This document shows positions 10,501-20,100 of a DNA stretch of 60,000 bases, piece after piece (positions within the stretch are counted from its first letter, which is position 1; the number at the start of each line of letters is the position of its first letter). The notes under the pieces were generated by a model that was not told where the DNA came from, did not search any database, and was given only the letters and a program-made list of their open reading frames with translations. Source of the DNA: Owenia fusiformis (lineage: Eukaryota > Annelida > Polychaeta > Sabellida > Oweniidae); the NCBI GenBank assembly GCA_903813345.2, contig CAIIXF020000005.1, positions 30,571,375-30,631,374 of the forward strand, given 5' to 3'. Made by a program: the position numbers and the translations under genes.

Positions 10501-12860
10501 AAATCAGAAAATAATTGCGAAATCCCGAATAAGGTGGCCATTTTTTGAGGCCCGAATCAGAAAAACACTACAATATTTACAATTTACTTTAAATTGCCTT
10601 TTATTTGAGCCATCTTGAAAAAAACTATTCACCAATATACATCTTTCCACCAAATATGAAGAAAATCTGTTGATTAGTATTCGAGTTATCTTCCTGATAG
10701 ACGGATGGATGGACTGACTGACTGACTGACTGACTGACAGACAGACAGACAGAAGGACGGACGGACTGACGGAGGGCTTCACTATATCCCTACAGAACTT
10801 CGTTCGTTGGGATAATAAATTGAAAATCTTGAAAGGACCAGTCTTGGTTCAGAGAACAAACTTCATCAGTCTACTGTACGTTACGCCTGTTTTGGACAAT
10901 TTTGATATTTTTACATTTTGTAGATTTAAATGTCCTTTTTGAATATCTATAATTTAATTTGGGTGTTATTTCTATATTTATCATAAAAAATTATTAGCGC
11001 AGTAGACATGTCATTCATTGAATCAGTCTACTGCATGTTACGCCTGCTTCTGACAATTTTGATATTTTAAGACCATTAGACTTTTCTCCAAACCAAGACT
11101 TGTCTTTTCATGTAAAAATGACCTGCTCCACCCTATTTCTACTTTTATTTAGTTAGATTAGTCGATGGTCCCAATAACAGATCAGGCAGAGTGGAAATTT
11201 ACTATTCAGGAACATGGGGCACAGTATGCGGACGTCATTTTGATGAAATAGATGCTAAGATTGTGTGCAATACATTAGGATTTGGAAAGAATGCAAAATT
11301 CATAAGGCATGTCAATTCTGACTTTGGGAAAGGGCATTTGGAACAGATTATGGAGTTATCAGGTAGATGCTCTGAAAAAAAATTAAAGTTTGAAAGGTGT
11401 CAGGACATTGGCTGGGGAGACTGGTGTTGGAATCATGGAGTAGCTGGAATCACGTGTGGAACAAAAAAAGGTATTGTAGACAAGTACATAAGCCATATCA
11501 GAATTTTGAATCTATGGGCCATTTTCAGTAATGAAGAGAGTAGTAAAATACCAAAGGATGTTATTCATTAAGTGTCAGTGGTGAAAATAAGACTAATCAA
11601 GAATAAGAATATACACTAGAGGTGTAACTCCCGAGTCAGTAACTTGAGTTCAGCTCGTCAGAGCTGCCTATACATTGCCTCGAGTTGTCCTCTATAAACT
11701 CGCAATCTATTTCAACTCGCGAGCTAGCTATAACTCGAGTCAACTCGCGAGTTTTGCCTATCTTGTAAGCATGTAAAATGAATTCGGGTCCCAGAGATCG
11801 TGCAACATTACTTCATTAGTGGAATAAATATACCAACAATCGCCATATCTAGCGCCCGTCACCTAAAAAACACTCTCAAAGCTTCACAAAGTTCAACAAA
11901 TATCGTGGGATGACGAGTTACACCAAAAATATCAGAAAAAGATCGACTATCGAAGGAACTCAGGCGGGCGTTAATAGAGAAGTCACTAAAATTGAATAAA
12001 AATGGTCCTTATTCTCACGTCGTTTACACGACTTTTACATAAAAAAAGATGATCTATCATTAAATTAAGATCATAAGTCTCAACTTTAGATCGATAACCA
12101 GCAGTCTTTAGTATAAATAATGAAGATAATCCGGGAAAACCATTCATTAATTTGAGGGGCCCCTTCTGGGTTTTCTAATATATTGTTCGGTTAGATTCTA
12201 GCGATCTCTCGTCCTTACCGTATGCGGCGACGTCTATACCAGATTGTTTTTGATTGAAATATGAGATAACTGCAATGAATACCACACTTTCATATGGCCC
12301 CAACGTGTTAAACAGCTTTTAGATGTGACTAAACCAGAGAAACTTGCCGCTAGAAGCTTCAGTAAGTTTGTATACCTGGGTTTACAACATGTACTGGACG
12401 AAATGAATGAACTCGAGTTCTACTCGAGTTTTGGAAATATTTGGCAAGTTGAACTCGAGTTGGATTTTTCTCGCGAGTTACACCTCTAATATACACAGTG
12501 ATAGTTTACAGCATCCAAAATAAAGTGAAACTAGGAAGACGACTTGCAAATTCATATTTTCTCATTCCAATGTTTAACTTCAGATGTTCTGTGCTTTTAT
12601 CAATATCCAAAAAGATGTTCCGTGTTGATACTGATCGACAATAATAAATTTTTTCTTTAAAGTCTCTGATAATGATATATACATATTAAGTTTTATCATT
12701 TTGTAAAAAATATTCAATTCCAGATTGTATCTATGGGGGTGTCCTCTATTCACATCACCAACAGATGCCATCTATTGACAAATGCCAGAAATGTAAATGC
12801 AAACATGGACAAAAAGTATGTGAAGCTAAAATGACAAAGAAATGCAGGGAATTAGAATAA
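1600..12860 (+). CDS. Secreted four-SRCR-domain protein with Cys-rich VWC-like tail (7 exons)
   Basis: Coding exons read from splice borders: 1600-1693, 2389-2610, 7513-7629, 8877-9254, 9386-9742, 11153-11470, 12724-12860; every internal junction is phase 1. They join to 540 codons plus TAA. Exon 1 encodes a hydrophobic signal peptide (MEYCKRVLIFIFHLVFLSF). Exons 2+3 form SRCR1 (VRLVKGTES..., HGWGTLC, VVCKQLGF, then IQDCKNTGWED); exon 4 SRCR2; exon 5 SRCR3 (YRLVGGQRESHGRLEVY, AAVVCKSLGY); exon 6 SRCR4 (VRLVDGPNNRSGRVEIYY, GTWGTVC). Exon 7 is a short Cys-rich module ending at a stop. No transmembrane segment is visible, so secretion is inferred. SRCR arrays in invertebrates are commonly immune or adhesion proteins; the ligand is unknown. 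SRCR1 lacks some of the usual cysteines of its second half. The 4.9-kb intron 2 and introns 3, 5 and 6 carry mobile elements. Extra phase-1 exons could have been missed, and the 11470 donor (GTATTG) is weak. Confidence 0.82.
2660..3190. repeat. Degenerate repeat rich in AAACGTTTTAG and AGAGCTCTTAGC motifs
   Basis: Within SRCR intron 2, self-complementary words such as AAACGTTTTAG, AAGACGTCTTAG and AGAGCTCTTGGC recur, with further pieces near 3170-3195. It reads as an old inverted or dispersed repeat. No coding content is seen. Confidence 0.4.
3346..3378. repeat. C-tract / G-tract inverted repeat
   Basis: A run of ten C is followed by ATGGTCACGGA and then a run of twelve G, giving a hairpin-capable, G-quadruplex-capable tract inside SRCR intron 2. 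Confidence 0.7.
3900..5967 (-). pseudogene. Decayed dispersed-family pseudogene (transposon-like uncharacterised ORF)
   Basis: On the minus strand, consecutive fragments in different frames match in order the parts of a large uncharacterised protein family that is multicopy in corals, molluscs and other marine invertebrates. They are SIDQAHKQNN...GGAVGLFDNS...LQKWMVGGP (5967 to 5458), then VEALFLDGAVIVHLL...VQRLDNVWDQY (5236 to about 4950), GNWPEFLRSDD (about 4880), FHAMTGCDTTSGF (about 4480), VINQAVFIWGQ (about 4180) and a Cys-rich tail KCSCKYQC...VCPA interrupted by stops (about 4010 to 3900). Frameshifts and stops show it is dead. The family is known to me only as recurring ORFs without an assigned function; a transposon origin is inference. 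Confidence 0.72.
7673..8585. mobile_element. Foldback mariner-like element with TA target site
   Basis: The ends are inverted repeats of CAGGGTGTTAAAAAAA..GCAACCCAAAGAAATCGC, flanked by TA on both sides. Nearly the whole 913 bp folds on itself: segments around 7740-8280 reappear inverted at 8230-8530. The left arm also carries a direct duplication of about 170 bp (7735-7905 versus 7905-8030). There is no transposase ORF. TA target plus a CAGGGTGT terminus suggests a Tc1/mariner-driven non-autonomous element. It sits in SRCR intron 3. Confidence 0.8.
9850..10690. repeat. Dispersed repeat with ATGGCTGCCATTTT motifs
   Basis: SRCR intron 5 contains alternating words such as AAAATGGCCACCA and AAATGGCTGCCATTTT plus a block (GCTCACTAGCCAAATTGTCA, then GAAAGTGTAATATGCTT) that recurs at about 17265-17395. 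It ends in the GACT/GACA microsatellite. It is an interspersed repeat of unknown class with no coding content. Confidence 0.6.
10697..10775. repeat. GACT/GACA/GACG tetranucleotide microsatellite
   Basis: Runs of GGATGGACTGACTGACTGAC, then GACAGACAGACA, then GGACGGACGGAC. It forms the tail of the preceding interspersed repeat. Confidence 0.85.
11617..12488. mobile_element. Non-autonomous hAT element with 8-bp target duplication
   Basis: The terminal inverted repeats TAGAGGTGTAACTC and GAGTTACACCTCTA bound 872 bp. The flanks are identical 8-mers ATATACAC at 11609-11616 and 12489-12496, the signature of hAT integration. Near both ends the words ACTCGAG and ACTCGCGAG recur, as expected for subterminal transposase-binding repeats. 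No transposase ORF is present, so it must be mobilised in trans. It lies in the last intron of the SRCR gene. Confidence 0.88.
12724..12860 (+). CDS. Terminal exon of the SRCR gene: VWC-like Cys-rich module
   Basis: After an acceptor (TTCCAG) the phase-1 frame reads DCIYGGVLYSHHQQMPSIDK, then CQKCKCKHGQKVCEAKMTKKC, and stops at TAA. The C-x2-C-x-C-x4-6-C spacing resembles the first half of a von Willebrand factor type C module. It is listed separately because it is too short for routine ORF calling and because joining it to the SRCR exons rests only on matching phase and position. Confidence 0.6.
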
Positions 12861-12882
12861 GAATTGTTGATACCATATTTGA

Positions 12883-12888
12883 AATAAA
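12883..12888 (+). terminator. Poly(A) signal AATAAA of the SRCR gene
   Basis: AATAAA lies 22 bp after the TAA of the Cys-rich terminal exon, a plausible cleavage and polyadenylation signal for this gene. A very short 3' UTR is implied. Confidence 0.55.
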
Positions 12889-12950
12889 ATAGTTTATATG
12901 TCAACTCAAAACGACAATATTTTTCTTATATTGGTCAATATATAGAGGAT

Positions 12951-13084
12951 ATCCTATGATTTATGAGTGATATGATTTTTATCCACGAATGGATATGATA
13001 TCTGCACGAGCGAGCGTAGCGAGAGAGTGCAGATATCAATATCCATGAGTGGATTAAAATCATATCACGAGTAAATCATAGGAT
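12951..13084. repeat. Long hairpin with GAGCGTAGCGA loop
   Basis: Arms starting ATCCTATGATTTA and ending TAAATCATAGGAT pair over about 55 bp (GATATGATTTTTATCCAC..., GATATCTGCAC). The loop contains GAGCGTAGCGA. It lies just outside the left inverted repeat of the Crypton-like unit and may belong to that element or to a separate hairpin element. Confidence 0.75.
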
Positions 13085-13088
13085 GTTC

Positions 13089-15318
13089 TTTTTATTCCAT
13101 AGTTAAAGAGTACTTGTCATATTCTTCACCTCTAATTATCAAAAGGAATAACAATACATAAATATCAAGTTAAAACTTTTATTACAATAGTTAGCCTATC
13201 AAACAATATTTACACAATATTTTACAAACAAATAGATCAGTAAATAGACAACAGTCTAATTAAAAAGCCAACAGTCAATAGTCATGTTCACATATCATGG
13301 CCAATAATCATTGTAATTGTGACTGTGATTAGTCACTTATCAATATTTTACCAGTCATATAACAGTCTATAGTCAATAGTCATGTTCAAATATAACATAT
13401 CAAAAATCCTTGTTACTGTGACTGTGATGAGTCACTTCTCAATATTTTATGTTTTGAAACACTTTCAACTGTACTAGATGAAGGAAGAGTAATGTTAAAG
13501 CTAAAGTTCCCACCAGATATATGACTATTCTGGAAAATAGCTGGAAGGGGATTACCAGACTGAGACATACTTGATATAGCACATTCCAATGACTGAGCCT
13601 CATTTATTTTGTGATTTTCCTTGTTGCCATTTGGCTTGTATGCACTAAGTGTATGACTTATATCCTTGTGTTCTTCAATGTCCAGTTCGTGGTAGTTTGT
13701 TATACTCTGTATGTTTTTATGCCCCGTCATCTGTTGTATATTAGTATCTGAATTTCCGCCTTTCTTCAGTGTTTTCACGAGAGTTTTCCTGCTGGAATGA
13801 TTGCTTACATTGTCTGCACTAATACCAGCTGGAATTATACATGAAAAAGGTGTCAACAATGTATGAACATAAATCTGCCAAGTTTGCATACAAGCACTAG
13901 AAATAATATGAACTTGTGATCTCCCCAGCATTTGAAAATACAGTAGCCAAAATGAATTTATTTCTGTGAGCTTAAGGGAAAAAATTATGAAAATGGCATG
14001 ATTTGACAAATTCTAGTTAGCTTTGTGGATTGGAACACTTTGAGAAAAAATTATGTGGTAAAAACTACAGGAACATATCTATTATAATTAACATTGTATT
14101 CAATACTTGGGAAACACTTATTTCATTATTTAAGACTGTTTAATTACCTTTAGTGCAACATTTCTTCATTATTTGCATGAGGGTGTTTTCTCCCATAGGT
14201 TGTGTAAGATACCATGATCCCACTGGGACTTCATCCTTGCCTCTGCGAATGCCCAAGTAGAAGGGAGCATCATCATAGTTCATAGAACTAGGCCGCATGT
14301 TCTGATATTTCTTGAAGGCAGAGACTGGGTCTCTGGGGTCATTAGGATCTCCACTCGTAGCAAACATCTTTGGTGGGACCGTTCTGATATTGCGTGGAGT
14401 TTCGCCTGTTCTTGTTTTGGTTTGTCGTTCTTTAAATTCAACGTATTCTTTGCCATTGGAAGTTTTCAACCTGAGGTCCCCCCACTGTATATTTCGACTT
14501 TCACGCCCTGGTCGAATTCCGAAATGTACACAATTATTCCACCAAACAAGATTTGATAGTGATTCTGGATTGTCCAATGAAAAGGCCATCGATTCGAATA
14601 GTTTTTCAACTTCTTCCTCAGTAAGCGATCGTGATCGATTAGGTTGATTCCCTTTCCCAATACATTTTAACTGTTTCTGTTTTGATTTTAAAGTGTCTCT
14701 TGTTTTCTTGAATTGTGCATCTTCCAAAATATTATGTGGGTAGCCAGATTCTTGAAGATACCTCGATATGCTTGCAAATAGACTTCTAAGGCTAGTTGGT
14801 TCATACTCATTACCATCTTTCTTGGTCACATTCGTGAAAAAGATACTTAGTAATGTATTCAGTGCATCTGGTTCAATGTCTTTTATGTCTCTGTTTTCTC
14901 CTCTCACTTTCAAAAAATTTTCCAAGATTTTTATATCATAACGAGTCTTTTTGACAGTGTTTTTGTTCCTCTGTGCACTTATCAGATCGTCTGGGTCTTT
15001 ATCTCCGATTTGTAAATGTCCACTTATCAAAGATTGTGAGTGTTCATCATTTGAATCATCAGAATTGTCCGAAATTAAATGATTTAACTCGAATCTGCCA
15101 AACGATTCGGCCATGTTGACATTAAGCCTCGTTTTGAGTTTGAAGTAGCAAAAATCCATTAACCATCGCATACGGCATCGTATGTCATGGCTAAAAAGTC
15201 GTATGCTATGGTTAAGTGAAAATTTGTCAAAAATATCATATTTTACCACTGATTACAAAAATACCGTTTTTATTTTCACATGTTATCCTATGAATATCAT
15301 GCTAACTATGGAATAAAA
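13089..15318. mobile_element. Unit carrying the Crypton-type recombinase gene
   Basis: Short inverted repeats TTTTATTCCATAGTTA (13090-13105) and TAACTATGGAATAAAA (15303-15318) bracket the tyrosine recombinase gene. Classical Cryptons lack terminal inverted repeats, so these may be borders of a different carrier or coincidental. No target duplication was recognised. Confidence 0.5.
13413..15114 (-). CDS. Crypton-type tyrosine recombinase (DUF3504/KIAA1958-like), 2 exons
   Basis: Exon 1 is 15114-14148 and exon 2 is 13828-13413 (donor AAAG/GTAATT, acceptor TTCCAG/CTGG, phase 1), giving 460 codons plus stop. The start at MAESFGRFELNHL is chosen because related proteins begin similarly; the frame is open for 45 more codons upstream. 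An N-terminal SAM-like core-binding region (KNTVKKTRYDIKILENFLK...TSLRSLFASISRYL) precedes the catalytic domain. That domain has an Arg box (HFGIRPGRESRNIQWGDL), an H-x-x-R box (NHSSRKTLV) and the C-terminal block GHKNIQSITNYHE holding the conserved His and the Tyr nucleophile. All catalytic motifs look intact, so the protein could still be a recombinase. Domesticated relatives exist in vertebrates (ZMYM, KIAA1958, QRICH1). It sits between the converging SRCR and KDM7 genes. Confidence 0.82.
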
Positions 15319-15668
15319 TACTTTATACCATGGTCAGAGTTATATCAGGAAACACCAAGTGATAAATCACATATTTGGGATAGGGATGATATTGGAATTA
15401 GCAGGATGATATCAGGTTTGATATCGATATCATCCCGCTAATTCTGATATCATCCCGCCGGGGAAATTTTTTGAGACTTCGTTTCTTTCTTTTCACATGC
15501 ATGTCATCTATTAAATTACTAATTTCCAAATGATATTTTTATGTTTTGACAGTCATAATATAAAATACATGTAACATTAATATTTTCAAAATTAATTTAA
15601 TGTTTTCTCATCAAACAGATGGTTTTGGGGTAGATATTGCTCTTGACCATGGTATAAGGTTGTTATTC
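15318..15668. repeat. Inverted repeat with inner palindrome
   Basis: TATACCATGGTCAGAG (about 15325) and CTCTTGACCATGGTATA (about 15642) are inverted copies. Inside, GATATTGGAATTAGCAGGAT and ATCCCGCTAATTCTGATATC (15389-15456) form another hairpin around GATATCGATATC. Together they read as a small foldback element next to the Crypton unit. Confidence 0.6.
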
Positions 15669-15859
15669 ATCTGATGACCTGTCGGGTCACTGCGTTCCCT
15701 CGGGAAATATTGATATCATCCTTGTGATATTTTCCATATCAAATCCCTCCTGGTGAATAACTTTTTTGTATTACTAAACATGTCCACTTCACTACGCATA
15801 CACAGATGAATGGCAAATTGTTTTTTTCTGAATATCATACAATAATAACTAAACCTAAA

Positions 15860-16165
15860 GATCAAGTCATATCAACCCTAGGTAAAATCAAAAAGAGGTC
15901 AAGTCAAGTCGACTTCAAAAATATCAAACCTGGTTAAATCCAACCAGAGGTTGACTCAACCCTAGGCTAACTCACACCAAGGTCAAGTCGTATCAAGTCA
16001 TATCAACCCAAGGTCAAGTCAACCTTGTGTTAATTCAGCCCCAAGTCATCTGAACCCCAGTTGAAGTCAACCAGATGTCAAGTCAAGTCAACTTCAAGTA
16101 TATAATCCAGGTTAACTCAACCCTAGTCTAGTTCACCCCAAGGCTAAGTCGACCCCATGTCAAGC
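15860..16165. repeat. Irregular repeat of GTCAAGTCAACCC-like words
   Basis: About 300 bp composed of degenerate AAGTCAA-CCC, CAACCCTAGG and AGGTCAAGTC words at irregular spacing, directly downstream of the last recognisable KDM7 exon. It looks like a decayed minisatellite. Confidence 0.55.
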
Positions 16166-16181
16166 CTCTGGTATTTAATAA

Positions 16182-17129
16182 CTAAATGTACTCACATGAT
16201 AATTTAAACCTAAGAGATCCATGTTTGTGAGGCGAGGATGTGGGAGATGCGATTGGCTTCTGGTCTGTGTCTGAATCACTGGCAGATTCTTGGGATGAGG
16301 TCCGCCGGAACTGTCTAGGACTGCCAGAGTCCTGTGATGATGTGCGGTGAGATGAGATCAACTCCTGAGATGATATGCGTTTAGGACTGTTAATGGTAGG
16401 TGTGCTGTAATCATATGGATTGACATATGGTATATGATTGTATATATGTTTATTAAGTATGTATCTCCAATAACTTCCTGAACATAATGTACAGCATATG
16501 TATTTAACAAATCCTAGGGGGAGTTACTGATGGTACAATAACACCACATTTTACATAATTTCACTTTTACATGTTAAAATGGTGATTGCATACAGGCATT
16601 TAAGAATGAAATAATTATTCAAGAGTTCAATGCATATAAAGTGAATAATAAAAAGAAAGAATTTCATGAATATGTATGTCCTAAGATGTCAAACTACCAT
16701 GTCATGAAAATGGAATACAAAGACAATACATGTCATGAAATAATGTACAAAGTCACATTATCTGCTATATTTTTAAACGCAATTCACTATTCCTCCTATT
16801 CGCAAAAAATCCCTTTAATAGACCTACTTGATCATTTTTCCTCCTGAGAGTTTGAATTTCAAACTGGCCCCAAGTTGGTCATCAGATGCTATCCCCATGC
16901 TTAGCTGTCCTATTGGTGGCTTCTCTTGTTTAGGAATCTTTAACTTGATACCAGGGTTCTGAGTCTTAAATCCTGGGCTATGCTTTAACTTAGCACCAGG
17001 ACTGTGCAGTCTCAGAGTTCTCGGAGATCTTGGGGATTTTGGTGACTTAGAAGGGGTCCTAGGTGAATCTGCTCTGGGGATCTTGACGCGTAATGGTGAT
17101 GATCCGAAGGGGTCTTCATCATCCTCATT
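16182..17129 (-). CDS. KDM7: KDM7 3' terminal exons with alternative ends
   Basis: The penultimate exon (17129-16828) can splice at AA/GTAGGT to 16404. If it is read through, it stops at TAG 16826-16824 after SGGKMIK. The following exon (16404-) continues in frame ([13 protein letters not shown]...GSLRFKLS), then meets a donor-like T/GTGAGT at 16196. Reading through that ends at TAG 16184-16182 (CEYI). Both exons end in a similar motif, [10 protein letters not shown] and GSLRFKLS. Either is a possible terminus and a further downstream exon cannot be excluded. Confidence 0.6.
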
Positions 17130-20100
17130 CTAAAATAGTTTAGTTTAATGTAGTATAATAAAATGATTTTCCTAAATATATTAAAATATAACAAAATAAA
17201 CTAGATAACAGCAATGCCAACCCATGACGTAACAAATCCCATCGAACAGCCATGACTGGTAAAATGGCCGCTCGCTAGCCAAATTGTCATAAGAAAGTGT
17301 AAAATGCTATTAATAAGACAAATATAAAATTTCAACAAAATCACCCCCCTACTTTTTGAGCTATAGTAAAAATCTAATAACACATGTAAAAATGGCATTT
17401 ATCCTGTTTAAAAAGTACAAAGGATTTCATTCTAAAAACCATACTCTAGTTTAACATGTTAATCCAAGGTTTTGCTAAAACTTTAAATGGGTGATCAAGC
17501 AGTTAACGAAATGATGTATGTGTAGAAATTACTGTGAAACTTTTGAGACAACACCAAAAACATTAACACAACCTGGGTTAGTCTTACATAAATTCACTGC
17601 ACCCCTAACCCTATATATTATATATATAAGTCATATGTCTTAACGGGCTGTCCTAACAAGGTTTGAGGACTGGAATGAGTGTGTGGTGGGGGTGAGGTAG
17701 TTAGTGGTAACATAACTTAAGACTAACTGACACACTGACTAAAGTCAGAAAAATCTGCACTGCAGACTCTGTCGACTAAAACATTAAGTTATCAAATAAC
17801 TTTAGTCTAAAAAGTTCTAATGATGGACATGTTTAAAAAGTCTTAATTAATATTTCCATAACATACTAGTAAATCACTCCACCCAAATAAACTAGTGTTG
17901 CCACGAGTTTCATCACCAAGTTGCCTCAAATGATGTCATCAGGATTTCATGATGTCATCAGGATTTCGATACATCATGGCAACACTTGTAAAAAACATTA
18001 AATAAAGTTAATTGATTGAACTCTTAACTATTGATCTACCTGCAAGTCTGTATCTACCTGTAAAGTCAAACAAGCACATAAAAAACAAAGAACAACTATT
18101 ACTTTATATTATGAAAAGTAAAATGATAGCTACAATGGAAAACAAGTTTGTTCAATATAATAGACTGTTTGAAGAAATCTTAAAATAAGGACAAAATTTT
18201 TATAAAAATACAAAAATCATTATGAAATGGCAATAGCCATACAGCCAGTAGAAGAGTAATTAGAACAGTCAAATATAAGATTAGAACAGCGAAGTAAAAG
18301 AATACAGCATTTAAAATAAGCCTACAAGATATAAATAGTGATGTCTCAAGCTTGAAACAAGTAGGCACTGCACCCAGTTGAGATTCACCTTCACCCAGTC
18401 CAAAGCTCCATTGCAATCATTTGAATAGAACAGAAATCCATGACAACTGAAAATATGATACCGTAGCAACAGTTAAACATCAGAACTATATACTCACATC
18501 AAAATCATACACAGCTTCTCGCTTTTTTCGATCCTCTTCCTCTTTTTTCTTCTCATCTTCCTTTTTTATCCTCTCTTCTTCCTCTCTTTCCATTTCCTCC
18601 CACAGAAGAGCATCTCCAGCAAACTCCTCTTCCACCTCAACCTCTCTCTTCACTCCTCCCTTTCCAGACTTTTTCTTGTCTTTCTTCTTTTTACTTGGCT
18701 TAGAGTCCTTGGAACTCTCTTTGTGAGCTCCTTGTTTCTGGAATGTTTGACAAGCAATGAAAAGATAAAGTTGAAGTTTACAGTTTTTGAAGTTACAAAA
18801 TTGTAACAACTGTTACAGATTCTAAACACCAGTCACAAAAATGGTGACTTTAAACAATAAATATTCACTTCTTGGTGATGACTTAAAACTTTGACAAAAT
18901 TATAAATATTCTATTTCCATATAACACAAGCCAAAACCAGTCTGGTAATATTAAATTTGGAAATCAAGCATGCTATCAAAGGAATCCATCAATCTAGAAT
19001 TTATGTCCATAGATGATTTGCTATTACATCTGGAAATCAACTTGGGATTAGAAAAATGATACTTGTGATAAATCATCCTCTGATCACAGGGCTTCAAAAT
19101 CCAGAATATATTCTTTCTTTTTACCCCCTGCGATAAGCAGTTAGCATTTCCTCGATTAAGAACTCGCAATCTGATTGGCTGTTGCAACACTGCGACAGAA
19201 ATTATGTATAAGTCATTGCGCATAATTAGATCATGTGATTCAGTTTAATCGCGCGCTTCGAAATTGGTTATAGCAGGGGGAAGAAGGAGGTACGGATTCT
19301 GGATACCTGCTTAGGTGAATGGTGATAAATAAATCACTTAACAAATGAATCAGTTCTGGTATGAAATACAAGCATGGAATAAAATGAAATCGCAGAAATG
19401 TAGAGGGTCTACCTCATAACAAAGGGACTCCCCTTTTTTCTCAGGGAATCACCAAATTGAACCATTAAGCCATACATGCTGTACATATCAACGCAAGACA
19501 TTACCACAATTATAAATCAACTGTGCTAGACATGTTTGTGTGCCGTGTTGACTTTTCATGATGGGGAATATGCTATATCACTCCCTCGAAAATCTGTCAA
19601 AATCAGGAACATCAAAATTACATTCATCATGCTCAAGACGCACATATGGGGAAACCACTCTGATTGACATATAGCATTGCAAACAAACTATACATACAAA
19701 CCATGCAATGCTAAAAGTCTCAAATGAATACCTTTGTAGATTTAGACAAGAACCTTTTCGGTTTTGACTTAGCAGCAACTTCTTCCATATAATCAAGTTG
19801 CATATCAAAACTCATTTTTCGTGGAGTTTCAGTTCTCTTGCTTTCTTTAGCTGTCTGCCTGTGCATTTCTGACCTACGCCTGTTTTCCTGCTTCTGCCCT
19901 CAATAAAATTTACAATTTCAATATCTGGCCCTTTATTTTTCCTCCTATACTCTGTTTAGGAATCTTATTGTCTTGTATTCTTCATACATGTATTTAGAGT
20001 ATTTATTTCAAACCTGATTCCTTTATTCCTTGGACTGAGTATTCCATTTTTATGTGACCTCATTTTCCCTGATACGTCACAAAAATGCCTGTCTATATTG

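Noticed and set aside
10504-10782. 92-residue minus-strand ORF starting MKPSVSPSVL
   Set aside because: Its N-terminal part is the GACT/GACA microsatellite translated.
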